Origin: Novispirillum itersonii
Lineage (GTDB): Bacteria; Pseudomonadota; Alphaproteobacteria; Rhodospirillales; Rhodospirillaceae
DNA length: 64,000 bases
Reading direction: 5' to 3'
NCBI RefSeq assembly: GCF_014205675.1
Contig: NZ_JACIIX010000007.1
Coordinates: forward strand, 62,001-126,000
Part shown: piece after piece, positions 8,554 to 17,499 of the stretch
Position numbering within the stretch: position 1 is the first letter of the stretch
Layout of the letters: the number at the start of each line of letters is the position of its first letter
Position numbers and translations under genes: made by a program
Notes under the pieces: model-generated
What the model saw: the letters and a program-made list of their open reading frames with translations, nothing else
The model's database searches: none
Told to the model about the DNA's origin: nothing

Positions 8554-9009
8554 TCAGATGGTGAAATCCATCTTTTCCTCGGCTTCGCTGCCGACGCCGT
8601 CGCGCCACGCTTTCATGCACAGGTCATCAATGGTGATGGTATCAAGGCGCTGCATCAGGTCTTCCTGAAGGTCCTGCCACATCGGGCGGACCACGCCGAG
8701 GCCCAGCGGCGACCCCGGCAGATCCTGATAGATATCTTCCGACTCTTCCAGCGACTGCATGACGCGGACAATTTCACCGATGGTGATCCGCCGCCGCTCC
8801 CGCGCCAGCCGGTAGCCGCCCTTGGGGCCGCGCACCCCGACCAGAACCCCGGACCGCACCAGATGTTGCAGGGTCTGTTCCAGATAGCGGCGGGGAATTT
8901 CCTGCCGCCGGGTGATTTCGCGGCTCTGCACCGGTTCCCCGCCCGCGTGATAGGCGATATCGAGGACCGCTTCGATGGCGAACAGCATTTTTTTGGAGGG
9001 GCGAAGCAT
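8554..9009 (-). CDS. Rrf2-family transcriptional regulator without iron-sulfur cysteines (CymR-like)
   Basis: A 151-residue winged-helix regulator. The Rrf2 pattern is clear: MLFAIEAVLDIAYHAGG, ITRRQEIPRRYLEQTLQHLVRSG, then VRGPKGGYRLARERRRITIGEI. IscR and NsrR carry three clustered cysteines for a cluster, but here the only Cys is in IDDLCMKAW near residue 134. It is therefore probably not an Fe-S sensor. In Bacillus the cysteine-free Rrf2 protein CymR works with CysK, and here cysK is the next gene. The start at 9009 follows GGAG and gives the family N-terminus; the frame extends 20 codons further into dut. It starts 17 bp after the dut stop. Confidence 0.85.
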   Translation of the reverse strand: MLRPSKKMLFAIEAVLDIAYHAGGEPVQSREITRRQEIPRRYLEQTLQHLVRSGVLVGVRGPKGGYRLARERRRITIGEIVRVMQSLEESEDIYQDLPGSPLGLGVVRPMWQDLQEDLMQRLDTITIDDLCMKAWRDGVGSEAEEKMDFTI

Positions 9010-9025
9010 CGGCGGATCTCCGGCC

Positions 9026-9487
9026 TTACAGGGTTGTGGTGCCGGTGGAGCCGAAGCCCCCGGCCCCACGTTCGGTTTCCGACAGATCGGCCACCTCGGC
9101 CCACACGGCGCGGGTCACCGGGGCGATCAGCATCTGGGCAATGCGCATCCCGTGTTCGATCACGAACGGGGCCTGACCGTGGTTGATCAGGATCACCTTC
9201 ACCTCGCCCCGGTAATCGGCATCGATGGTGCCGGGGGCATTCAGCACGGTGACGGCATTCTTGGCGGCAAGGCCGGAGCGCGGGCGGACCTGCGCCTCGT
9301 AGCCGTCGGGCAGGGCAATCGCCAGCCCGGTCGGGATCAGGCCCCAGGCCCCGGGCTCCAGCGTCACCGGGGCTTCCAGCGCCGCATGCAGGTCCATCCC
9401 GGCAGCATGGGCGGTGGCGTAGGACGGCAGGGGCAGGTCAGCGCCGTGCGGCAGGCGGACGACGGAAACAGTGACGGCAGAAGTCAT
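9026..9487 (-). CDS. dut: dUTP diphosphatase
   Basis: Trimeric dUTPase that hydrolyses dUTP to dUMP and pyrophosphate, keeping uracil out of DNA and feeding dTMP synthesis. All five family motifs are visible in 153 residues: [45 protein letters not shown] and the C-terminal [11 protein letters not shown]. It lies between coaBC (22 bp upstream) and the rrf2 gene (16 bp downstream) on the minus strand. coaBC-dut is a common bacterial pairing. Confidence 0.95.
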   Translation of the reverse strand: MTSAVTVSVVRLPHGADLPLPSYATAHAAGMDLHAALEAPVTLEPGAWGLIPTGLAIALPDGYEAQVRPRSGLAAKNAVTVLNAPGTIDADYRGEVKVILINHGQAPFVIEHGMRIAQMLIAPVTRAVWAEVADLSETERGAGGFGSTGTTTL

Positions 9488-9509
9488 GGTGATCGGGATC
9501 CGGAATGAA

Positions 9510-10727
9510 TCAGGGGGAGATCAGGGTTTCGGCAATCCGGCGTGCCAGCCGGGTGGCAACGTCGGTTTTGGGCAGGTCCGGCCAGCTTTCCACGCCATCG
9601 GCGCTGATCAGGTGCACGGTGTTGCGGTCGCCGCCGAAGGTACCGGTGGCGGAAGACACATCGTTGGCACAGATCCAGTCGCAGCCCTTGCGGGCGCGCT
9701 TGGCGACGGCGTGGTCGATGACGGATTCGGTTTCGGCGGCAAAGCCGACCACCAGCCGGGGCCGCTGCGGCCCGGCAGCGGACAGGGTGGCCAGAATATC
9801 CGGGTTGGGGCGCAGGGCGATGGCGGGCGGGGCGGCACCGTCCTGCTTCTTCAGTTTCTGCGGGGCGACATCCACCCCCCAGTCGGCGACGGCGGCGGCG
9901 CAGACGGCCACATCAAGGAGGCCGCTGGCGGGCAGGGCAGCCTGACAGGCCGCCAGCATATCCCGGGCGGATTCCACCCGCACCACCCGCACGCCTGCCG
10001 GGTCCGGCAGCGTGACCGGCCCGCTGACCAGCGTGACATCGGCCCCGAGGTCGGCCAGAGCGGCGGCGATGGCGTGCCCCTGTTTGCCGGAAGAGCGGTT
10101 GGCGATATAGCGCACCGGATCAATCGGCTCGTGGGTCGGGCCGCTGGTGACAAGGGCGGTTTTTCCGGCCAGCGGTTTCTCCACCGGGCGCAGGGCGGCG
10201 AGAATCGCCTGAACCAGATCCGGGACGTCACTCATCCGTCCGGCCCCGACCTCACCGCAGGCCAGCACACCGCTGCCGGGGCCGACGACGCGGATCCCCC
10301 GGCTTTGCAGGGTGGCCAGATTGGCCTGTGTCGCCGGACTGGCCCACATATACAGGTTCATCGCCGGGGCGATCAGCACCGGTTTGTCGGTGGCCAGCAG
10401 CACGGTGGAGGCAAGGTCATCGGCCAGACCGGCCGCCATCTTCGCCATCATATTGGCGGTGCAGGGGGCGACCACCAGCAGATCGGCTTCCCGCGACAGC
10501 CGGATGTGGCCCATTTCAGCCTCATCGGTCAGGGAAAACAGATCCTGATAGACTTTCTCTTCCGACAGGGCGGCGACGCTGAGGGGGGTGACAAACTGGG
10601 TTGCCCCTTCGGTCAGCACGCAGCGCACGGCAACCCCCTGCTCCCGCAGGCGGCGGATCAGATCCAGACTTTTATAGGCGGCGATTCCACCGGTGATGAT
10701 CAGCAGTACGCGCTGCGGAGTGGACAT
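9510..10727 (-). CDS. coaBC: Bifunctional phosphopantothenoylcysteine decarboxylase/synthetase
   Basis: Two steps of coenzyme A synthesis: CoaB joins cysteine to 4'-phosphopantothenate using CTP, and CoaC decarboxylates the product with FMN. In 405 residues the N-terminal flavoprotein half has [26 protein letters not shown] and [14 protein letters not shown] with its catalytic Cys. The C-terminal half has [33 protein letters not shown] and FAAETE. ATG 10727 follows GGGGGAAAG at good spacing; the frame is open 29 codons further but into AT-rich promoter DNA. It heads the coaBC-dut-rrf2-cysK group, which ties a cysteine-using enzyme to cysteine synthesis. Confidence 0.95.
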   Translation of the reverse strand: MSTPQRVLLIITGGIAAYKSLDLIRRLREQGVAVRCVLTEGATQFVTPLSVAALSEEKVYQDLFSLTDEAEMGHIRLSREADLLVVAPCTANMMAKMAAGLADDLASTVLLATDKPVLIAPAMNLYMWASPATQANLATLQSRGIRVVGPGSGVLACGEVGAGRMSDVPDLVQAILAALRPVEKPLAGKTALVTSGPTHEPIDPVRYIANRSSGKQGHAIAAALADLGADVTLVSGPVTLPDPAGVRVVRVESARDMLAACQAALPASGLLDVAVCAAAVADWGVDVAPQKLKKQDGAAPPAIALRPNPDILATLSAAGPQRPRLVVGFAAETESVIDHAVAKRARKGCDWICANDVSSATGTFGGDRNTVHLISADGVESWPDLPKTDVATRLARRIAETLISP

Positions 10728-10998
10728 CCGCTTTCCCCCTGTCGTCGGGACGGTTATGGATGGTCTGAAGACCTTATTATACTTATGTGGTGCGTATATC
10801 AATAAAAACAACACGAAAATGAATGTGTTTTCTGCGCAGCCGGAACACTCCGGCAGGGCAGGTGGGAAAAGCTTGGAAGGATGTTGTTTTTATAATATTA
10901 TTCCATCTTAATGCATTGGAATAATGCAAATGTTGCGCTGCGTCGAAGCTGCTTCCGTCAGGAAGATCCGACCGGGCCGAACAATCGGGAGAGAACGC
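10728..10998. promoter_or_regulatory. Divergent regulatory region coaBC / chemoreceptor
   Basis: About 270 bp, clearly more AT-rich than its surroundings. It must contain promoters for coaBC (leftward) and the chemoreceptor gene (rightward). An inverted repeat with arms ATTATTCCA (10897-10905) and TGGAATAAT (10917-10925) sits about 75 bp before the chemoreceptor start, in a run containing TATAATATTAT. I cannot assign a specific regulator. Confidence 0.5.
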
Positions 10999-12969
10999 AT
11001 GAAACGTCTGTGGTCGATCCGGGCAAAACTTCTGGCAATGACACTGGGGATTTTGCTGCCGTTGCTGGTTCTGGTGGGGTTCGCCCTGAAAAACCAGTAC
11101 GACGCCATGATCGACGGCCGCGTGGTCATGCTGCGGAATGTGGTGCAGGGGGCGGTAACGCTGGCGCAGACCCTGCACAAAGAGCAGGTGCAGAAGGCCG
11201 GGCGTCCGCTGGCGGACGTGCAGGCCCAATGGCGGGAGACCGTCAGCGCCATGCGCTATGACAACGGCACCGGATACTTTTTTGCTGTCGATGACAAGGT
11301 GATCTATCTGGTGATGCCGGTGGCACCGGACCGGATCGGCCAGAGTGCGGCGGGCCTGAAGGACCAGACCGGCACCTTCTTCGTGCAGAAGATGGTGGAG
11401 GTTGCCCTGAAGGACGGGCAGGGCCGGGTTGATTACTGGTATCCCAAGCCCGGCCAGAAAGAGCCGCTGCGCAAGGTCAGCTACGTGATGAAGGTGCCTG
11501 ACTGGAATGTGGTGATCGGCACCGGTGTCTATGTTGATGATGTCGATGCCGCTTTCGCTACGGCGGTGAAGACCTTTGTGATTGCGGTGGCGGTCATGGT
11601 GGTTCTGGCGCTGCTGCTGGCCTGGAGCATTTCCCATGACATCGTCGCCGCGGTTTCCGGGCTCAGCCGGGCAATCGGCACGCTGGCCGAGGGACGGATT
11701 CCGGGCACGATCCCGGCGACCGGACGGCGGGACGAACTGGGGGAAATCAGCCGCGCCATCATCGCCCTGCGGGAGACGGTGCGCCGGGCGTTCCAGCTGA
11801 ACCAGATGGTGGATGAGCAACCGGCCCGGGTGATGCTGTGCGACCGCGAAACCCTGAACATCACCTATGTCAACAAGGCCAGCATGGATCTGCTGCGCCG
11901 GGTGGAACATCTGATGCCCTGCAAGGCCGATGAGGTGGTCGGGCAGCCGGTGTCGATCTTCCACCGCCGTCATAAAGACCAGATTGATGCCCTGCTGCGG
12001 GATCCGTCCCGCCTGCCGCTGCGGTCCAAGTTCAGTATGGGGGATCACGTCATCGAAAACACGGTGATCCCGATTTACGATCAGGATGGCGCATATATCG
12101 GGCCGATGCTGAACTGGGACGATGCCACCAAATACGTTCAGATGGCCGATAACTTCCAGAAACAGGTTCAGGCGGTCTCCGATGCCGTTGCCGAGTCGGC
12201 GCAGGATCTGGAACGCCTGTCCACTGCCCTACAGGCGACGGCGGAACAGGTCGGGGACCGTTCGGCCAGCGTCGCGGCGGCGGCGGAACAGGCGGGCGTG
12301 AATGTGCAGACCGTCGCCAGTGCCGCAGAGGAACTGTCGGCGTCGATCAACGAGATTGGCCGGAGTGTGGAGCAGTCAACCCGGACCGCGCAGGAGGCCG
12401 TTGAGCGGGTCGGGGCGGCGCAGGAGGCCATGGACTCTTTGAACCGCTCGGCGGCCAGCATCGGCGAGGTGATCCGGCTGATTTCCGAAATCGCCAGCCA
12501 GACCAATCTTCTGGCCCTGAATGCCACCATTGAGGCCGCCCGGGCCGGAGAGGCCGGGAAAGGCTTTGCGGTGGTGGCCAATGAGGTCAAATCCCTTGCC
12601 ACCCAGACTGCCCGGGCCACGGAGGATATCGTCCGCCAGATTGAGGGGGTGCAGCAGGCCAGCCGGACCTCTACGCAGGCGACGGAGCAGATCCGGGACG
12701 CGATTGATCAGGTCAATCAGGTGTCGACGGCCGTTGCCGCCGCCATTGAGGAACAGGCGGCCGCCACCGGTGAGATCAGCCGCAATGTGGCGGAGGCCTC
12801 GACCGGGACCACGCAGGTGTCCACCGATATCACCACTGTGGTGCAGGTGGCGTCTGAGGCAAAAGAGGCGGCAATGCGGGTGCAGGAGGCGGCAACCGGA
12901 CTGACTCACCGCTCCGACAGTCTGCGCCGGGAGGTCGCCGAATTCCTGAATTACATGCGGAATAATTAA
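10999..12969 (+). CDS. Methyl-accepting chemotaxis protein (Cache-HAMP-PAS-MCP)
   Basis: Transmembrane chemoreceptor of 656 residues that relays ligand signals to CheA/CheW. Order seen: short cytoplasmic N-terminus, TM1 at about 13-32 ([15 protein letters not shown]), periplasmic single-Cache domain ([36 protein letters not shown]), TM2 at about 190-212, HAMP, a PAS-like domain ([21 protein letters not shown], then [18 protein letters not shown]) and a cytoplasmic signalling domain with the hairpin tip [19 protein letters not shown] and [14 protein letters not shown]. No C-terminal CheR-docking pentapeptide is present (ends EFLNYMRNN). ATG 10999 follows GGGAGAG. The next gene is a close paralogue. 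Confidence 0.92.
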   Translation: MKRLWSIRAKLLAMTLGILLPLLVLVGFALKNQYDAMIDGRVVMLRNVVQGAVTLAQTLHKEQVQKAGRPLADVQAQWRETVSAMRYDNGTGYFFAVDDKVIYLVMPVAPDRIGQSAAGLKDQTGTFFVQKMVEVALKDGQGRVDYWYPKPGQKEPLRKVSYVMKVPDWNVVIGTGVYVDDVDAAFATAVKTFVIAVAVMVVLALLLAWSISHDIVAAVSGLSRAIGTLAEGRIPGTIPATGRRDELGEISRAIIALRETVRRAFQLNQMVDEQPARVMLCDRETLNITYVNKASMDLLRRVEHLMPCKADEVVGQPVSIFHRRHKDQIDALLRDPSRLPLRSKFSMGDHVIENTVIPIYDQDGAYIGPMLNWDDATKYVQMADNFQKQVQAVSDAVAESAQDLERLSTALQATAEQVGDRSASVAAAAEQAGVNVQTVASAAEELSASINEIGRSVEQSTRTAQEAVERVGAAQEAMDSLNRSAASIGEVIRLISEIASQTNLLALNATIEAARAGEAGKGFAVVANEVKSLATQTARATEDIVRQIEGVQQASRTSTQATEQIRDAIDQVNQVSTAVAAAIEEQAAATGEISRNVAEASTGTTQVSTDITTVVQVASEAKEAAMRVQEAATGLTHRSDSLRREVAEFLNYMRNN

Positions 12970-13149
12970 AAACTGGAGGATGATCAGGGGGTGTGTGCCG
13001 GGGGCGGAGATAAACCACGGCACATGCTTCTGCCCAGTGACAGTACACATATAGTTTTATTTATGACTTTCCCTGTCCTGCAACAACGCTATGATCAACG
13101 CGGGTACGCAGTCGATCATATGTCCGTGTACGGAGGGGAAGACGTTACC

Positions 13150-15114
13150 ATGGGCCGCATTAAAATCAGTCTAAAACTGTTGGGGATCCTGCTGCTGTCA
13201 GCTCTGGCGCTGACGGTGATTCTGTGGCGCTCGCTGACGGTGTTGCATGATGACCTTGTCGATGGCCGGGTGACCATGCTGCGCAACGTGATTCAGGGGG
13301 CCCAGAGTATGGCGCAGGGCCTTCAGGCGGGCCCGGTCAAGGCAGGCACCCTGACCCCGGAAGATGCTCAGCGCCGCTGGCTGGACAGTGTCAGCAGTGT
13401 CCGCTTTGATGGCGGCACCGGCTATCTGTTCGTTCTGGATGGCAGTGGTAAGGCACTGGCCCATGGCCAGAATCCGTCTCTGGTCGGGACTGACATGTCC
13501 GGGCTGAAGGACCAGAAAGGCAATCTGTATGTCAAAATGATGCTCGATGTCGCGCGGACACAGAGCGAAGGTCAGGTTGACTACTGGTTCCCGAAGGTGA
13601 AAGGCGGGGCTGATCTTCGCAAGATCAGCTATGTCAGCACCGTTCCCGGCTGGCCGATGGTGATCGGGGCCGGGGTCTATGTGGACGATCTGGAAGCCCA
13701 CTTTGCGGTGGTCCGCAACACGCTGGTGATTTTTGCCGCGGTGGTGATGGTCGGTCTGGCGGTGCTGGCCCTGATCATCTCGCGGGATATCACCCGGTCG
13801 GTCCGCCAGCTGGTGGTGGATCTGGGCAAGATCGCCGGCGGGCACCCCAATACCCGGGTCAGCGGGCAGGCGCGCGGCGATGAGATCGGCGAACTGGCGC
13901 GGGGGATTGAAGGCCTGCGCAGTGCGGTGATCCGGGCGTTTGAGCTGAAGCAGATGGTCGATGAGCAGCCCGCCAAGGTGATGATCTGCGAACCGAAGGA
14001 TCTGCGGGTCACCTACATCAACTCCTCGGCGCTGGCGCTGTTGCGTCAGGTCGAGGATGCCCTCGGCTGCAAGGCCGAGGAGGTGGTGGGGCGGCCGATC
14101 ACCAGCTTCCATCAGCGTTCAGAGTTTCTCGACCGCATGCTGCGGGATCCGTCCAAGCTGCCCTATAAGGGTAAGTTTACCCTCGGCGGTCTGGTGATCG
14201 AAAATACGGTGATCCCGATTTTCGATCAGGAAGGCACCTATGTCGGCCCGATGCTGAACTGGGAAGACGTGACCAAGTACGTCCAGATGGCCGACCAGTT
14301 CCAGAGCAAGGTGCAGGATGTCGCCGGGGCGGTGACCGTTGCGGCGAAGGAGCTGGAACAGCTGTCCGGGCTGTTGCAGGATACGGCGCAGGAGGTCGGG
14401 ACGCGGTCGACCAGTGTGGCCAGCGCGGCGGAGCAGGCCGGGGCCAATGTGCAGACCGTGGCCAGTGCGGCGGAGGAACTGACGGCGTCGATCAGCGAGA
14501 TCGCGCAGCGGATCGAAGATGCCTCGGTGCTGTCGTCGCAGGCGGTGACCCGGGTCGAAGGGGCGCAGGAGGCGATTGCCACCCTGAACCAGTCGGCGGT
14601 CAGCATCGGTGAGGTGGTCAGCCTGATCAATGACATCGCCAGCCAGACCAACCTTCTGGCCCTGAATGCCACCATCGAGGCAGCCCGTGCCGGGGATGCC
14701 GGGAAGGGGTTTGCCGTGGTGGCCAATGAGGTCAAGGCACTGTCTCAGCAGACCAGCCGCGCCACCGAGGAGATCGGCCGCCAGATTCAGGCGGTGCAGA
14801 TTGCCACCCGGGCGACGGTCGAGGCGACCAACGAGATCCGCCATGCCATTGATCAGGTTAATACCGTCGCGGTGACGGTCGCCTCGGCGATCGAGGAGCA
14901 GAGCGCGGCGACGCAGGAAATCAGCCGCAACGTCCAGCAGGCTTCGCAGGGCACCACGCAGGTGTCCGAGGACATCACCCATGTGGTGACGGTGGCCGAT
15001 AATGCGCAGAGTGCGTCAAAGCAGGTGCATGCCGCGGCGCTGACCCTGACCGACCGCGCCAGCGACCTGTCGAAGGAAGTCGGCAACTTCCTGGATTACA
15101 TCCGTAAGAACTGA
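13150..15114 (+). CDS. Methyl-accepting chemotaxis protein, tandem paralogue
   Basis: A 654-residue chemoreceptor with the same architecture as the gene before it: TM1 ([17 protein letters not shown]), Cache domain ([37 protein letters not shown]), TM2, HAMP, PAS ([47 protein letters not shown]) and the MCP signalling domain. The PAS and signalling parts are nearly the same as in the neighbour, while the Cache domains differ more, which suggests duplication followed by a change in ligand. Start 13150 lies about 10 bp after GGAGGGGAAG; an ATG at 13120 is possible but adds an unlikely N-terminus. No CheR pentapeptide is seen. Confidence 0.92.
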   Translation: MGRIKISLKLLGILLLSALALTVILWRSLTVLHDDLVDGRVTMLRNVIQGAQSMAQGLQAGPVKAGTLTPEDAQRRWLDSVSSVRFDGGTGYLFVLDGSGKALAHGQNPSLVGTDMSGLKDQKGNLYVKMMLDVARTQSEGQVDYWFPKVKGGADLRKISYVSTVPGWPMVIGAGVYVDDLEAHFAVVRNTLVIFAAVVMVGLAVLALIISRDITRSVRQLVVDLGKIAGGHPNTRVSGQARGDEIGELARGIEGLRSAVIRAFELKQMVDEQPAKVMICEPKDLRVTYINSSALALLRQVEDALGCKAEEVVGRPITSFHQRSEFLDRMLRDPSKLPYKGKFTLGGLVIENTVIPIFDQEGTYVGPMLNWEDVTKYVQMADQFQSKVQDVAGAVTVAAKELEQLSGLLQDTAQEVGTRSTSVASAAEQAGANVQTVASAAEELTASISEIAQRIEDASVLSSQAVTRVEGAQEAIATLNQSAVSIGEVVSLINDIASQTNLLALNATIEAARAGDAGKGFAVVANEVKALSQQTSRATEEIGRQIQAVQIATRATVEATNEIRHAIDQVNTVAVTVASAIEEQSAATQEISRNVQQASQGTTQVSEDITHVVTVADNAQSASKQVHAAALTLTDRASDLSKEVGNFLDYIRKN

Positions 15115-15132
15115 GGATCGGGTTTTTGATGC

Positions 15133-15187
15133 AAAACGGGGGAAAGCGATGCTTTCCCCCGTTTTTTCATGCCCCCGTTTTTTCATG
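15133..15187 (+). terminator. Terminator with a duplicated 3' arm
   Basis: Hairpin ACGGGGGAAAGC / GCTTTCCCCCGT followed by TTTTT, 18 bp after the chemoreceptor stop. The segment CCCCCGTTTTTTCATG occurs twice back to back (15156-15171 and 15172-15187), so the descending arm and T-run are duplicated. The A-rich 5' side also makes it usable for bioB on the other strand. Confidence 0.85.
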
Positions 15188-15221
15188 ACCGGAACGGCCA
15201 GAGCACTCGGTCGTGGATTTC

Positions 15222-16289
15222 TCAGTCGTTCCGATTCTGGGCCATGGCGGTGATGCCCAGCTTCTCGAACATCTGGTTATCGCGGGTCATGGCGCTGTTT
15301 TCGGTGGTCAGCAGCTCTTCGCCGTAGAACATCGAATTGGCTCCGGCCATGAAGGCCAGCGCCTGCGTGCTGACGGACATCGCATGACGCCCGGCCGACA
15401 GGCGGACCACCGAGCGCGGCATCAGAATGCGGGCAACGGCGATGGTGCGGATGAATTCGATGTCGTCGACATCGCTGGTGATGCCTTCATCGGCCAGCGG
15501 GGTGCCTTCGACCTTGACCAGCATGTTGATCGGCACGCTGTTGGGGTGCGGCGACAGGGCTGACAGGGTGTGCAGCATACCGGCACGGTCGGAACGGCTT
15601 TCGCCCAGACCGACGATCCCGCCGGAGCACACCTTGATCCCGGCATCCTGCACCGCCTTCAGGGTATCCAGACGGTCCTGATAGGTGCGGCTGCCGATGA
15701 TCTTGCCGTAATGTTCCGGTGAGGTGTCGACATTGTGGTTGTAGTAATCCAGACCGGCTTCCCGCAGGGCATCGGCCAGTTCCGGCTTCAGCATGCCCAG
15801 CGTCATGCAGGTCTGGAGGCCTTCGGAGCGGACCGCCTTGATCATATCCACGATCACCGGCAGGTCACGTTCCTTCAGGGATCGCCACGCCGCGCCCATA
15901 CAGAGGCGGGTGGCCCCGGTGTCGCGGGCCCGCACGGCGGCCTGACGGACCTCCTCGACGCCCATCAGCGGTTCGATCTTCAGCTTGGCCTTGGCGGTGC
16001 GGGACTGCGAGCAGTACTTGCAGTCTTCCGGGCAGGCCCCGGTCTTGATGTTAACCAGCGTCGAGCGCTGGACGCTGTTGGGATCAAACCAGGCGCGGTG
16101 CACGGTCTGCGCCAGATACAGCAGATCCATCAGCGGCAGGGCGAACAGGGCCTCGATCTCCTCGCGGGTCCAGTCATGGCGTGGCTGGGTCCAGTCGCGG
16201 CTGCTGCCGTCCCCGGTTGCCAGCACGGCGGGCAGGACCGGAGACGGGGCCAAAGACGGAGCATGCGGGGCGGGAGTGTGGACGGTCAT
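15222..16289 (-). CDS. bioB: Biotin synthase
   Basis: Radical-SAM enzyme that inserts sulfur into dethiobiotin in the last step of biotin synthesis. The 355-residue protein has the radical-SAM triad in [13 protein letters not shown] for the 4Fe-4S cluster, the GAAWR and NHNVDTSPE elements, GIVGLGE, and RLSAGR holding the Arg that binds the 2Fe-2S cluster. The start at 16289 gives a 34-residue extension before the core ([11 protein letters not shown]), somewhat longer than in E. coli. No other bio genes are adjacent. Confidence 0.94.
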   Translation of the reverse strand: MTVHTPAPHAPSLAPSPVLPAVLATGDGSSRDWTQPRHDWTREEIEALFALPLMDLLYLAQTVHRAWFDPNSVQRSTLVNIKTGACPEDCKYCSQSRTAKAKLKIEPLMGVEEVRQAAVRARDTGATRLCMGAAWRSLKERDLPVIVDMIKAVRSEGLQTCMTLGMLKPELADALREAGLDYYNHNVDTSPEHYGKIIGSRTYQDRLDTLKAVQDAGIKVCSGGIVGLGESRSDRAGMLHTLSALSPHPNSVPINMLVKVEGTPLADEGITSDVDDIEFIRTIAVARILMPRSVVRLSAGRHAMSVSTQALAFMAGANSMFYGEELLTTENSAMTRDNQMFEKLGITAMAQNRND

Positions 16290-16404
16290 GCGCGGGTTCC
16301 GGCAAGAGTCATTACGGATCGTTGACACAGGCTGTAACACAGGCGGCCCGGAGCGGCAACCGACACACACCCCTGCCGCCGGTGGGGGGATCGGGGGCCG
16401 GGGG

Positions 16405-16731
16405 TCAGTCTTCCAGATCCTCGTCCAGCAGGGCCAGCAGCAGGCCCCGGTTGCGGCGGTCAAGCCCGCCCCACGCCACCCAGAAGGTGCCGCTGACCTC
16501 CACCGCCTGTGTGGCGAAGTCAGCCTTCATCAGCAGGGCCGCCAGCATCACCCGTTCTGACTTGTTGCCCAGAAAGGCGGAAACCACGGTATCGACGGCC
16601 CCGTTGCCGAGGGCGTCGGACAGGGTCATCCAGTCCGGGCACGTCATCACCCCGGGATAGACTTTCTCAAGGGCAGCCCGCACCGCCGGATTGTGGGTGA
16701 GAACGCGGGTCAACAGGGTCTGGTCTGTCAT
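16405..16731 (-). CDS. Small conserved hypothetical protein
   Basis: A 108-residue acidic protein of unknown function. It has no signal peptide, membrane segment or catalytic motif I can name. Visible blocks are [34 protein letters not shown] and a hydrophobic, acidic end ([12 protein letters not shown]). It starts 1 bp after the stop codon of the methyltransferase gene, so the two are almost certainly one transcription unit and translationally coupled. The spacing and lack of overlap with antisense coding signals argue that it is a true gene. Confidence 0.65.
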   Translation of the reverse strand: MTDQTLLTRVLTHNPAVRAALEKVYPGVMTCPDWMTLSDALGNGAVDTVVSAFLGNKSERVMLAALLMKADFATQAVEVSGTFWVAWGGLDRRNRGLLLALLDEDLED

Positions 16732-16732
16732 G

Positions 16733-17344
16733 TCAGATCCCTTCCGAAGGCTTGTGGGCAATCAGGCGGACGGTGGCGGCCGGGCCCTGATGCAGCGGCC
16801 CTTCGTCAAGGACGCAGTCCCCCTCTTCCAGCAGATCAATCCGCAGTCCGGCAAAATCGGCGCGCAGGTCTTCGGCGCGGTACAGCAGGTCGGGGTCTTT
16901 GGGGCCGCCACTGCTGTATTCAAGCTGGCCGGGCCGGAAAGCTTCGAGAATCAGGATGCCGCCGGGGCGCAGGGCGGCGGCCATGGCGGCATGCATCCGC
17001 GGGCGGTCGGCGGCGGAAAAATGCAGGAAGATGGAGACCACACCGTCAAAAGCGGCTTCCGGCCAGTCCCACGCCAACAGATCGGCCTGTTGGGTTTTCA
17101 GCGGCACGTTGCTGGCGGCGGCAAGGCGGCGGGCCTTGTCCAGCCCGACAGCGGAGCCATCGACCGACAGCACGTCCATCCCCTGCCGGGCCAGCCACAC
17201 CCCGTTCCGCCCCTCGCCATCCCCCGGCACCAGCACCTTTGCGCCGAGAAACAGGTGATCGGCCTGTTCCAGCAGGTGGGCGTTGGGGGCGGTGCCATAG
17301 GCGTAGGCATCACCGGAAAACTTACCATCCCAGAAGGCGGACAT
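16733..17344 (-). CDS. Class I SAM-dependent methyltransferase (TehB-like)
   Basis: A 203-residue cytosolic methyltransferase. The SAM site is seen as KVLVPGDGEGRNGVWLARQG (motif I) followed by VLSVDGSAVGLDKARRLA, then FDGVVSIFLHFSAADRP and ALRPGGILILEAF. The N-terminal MSAFWDGKFSGDAYAYGTAPN is typical of a TehB/thiopurine-like group whose natural substrate is often unknown. I chose the start at 17344 because it gives this N-terminus; upstream codons are unrelated. It forms a unit with the small downstream gene. Confidence 0.82.
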   Translation of the reverse strand: MSAFWDGKFSGDAYAYGTAPNAHLLEQADHLFLGAKVLVPGDGEGRNGVWLARQGMDVLSVDGSAVGLDKARRLAAASNVPLKTQQADLLAWDWPEAAFDGVVSIFLHFSAADRPRMHAAMAAALRPGGILILEAFRPGQLEYSSGGPKDPDLLYRAEDLRADFAGLRIDLLEEGDCVLDEGPLHQGPAATVRLIAHKPSEGI

Positions 17345-17499
17345 CGGGAACCCTTTCAGCGGAAAAACGCGGCAGACCGGGCGGCCTGCCCCTAAAATGC
17401 CGGGACCGGGGCAGGGGATGCAAGTTTTCGCTTTTCCGGCAGCCGGGGTTGCCGTAAGCAACCCGGACCAGACAGTCTTTCTTATGACAGGGGCGACGC

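Noticed and set aside
8554-9009. Annotation as IscR
   Set aside because: The three clustered cysteines needed for the 2Fe-2S site are missing and no isc or suf genes are nearby.
8981-9009. Start of the Rrf2 gene 60 bp further upstream at 9069
   Set aside because: This would overlap dut by 44 bp and adds a Pro/Ala-rich segment without similarity; the ATG at 9009 has a GGAG site.
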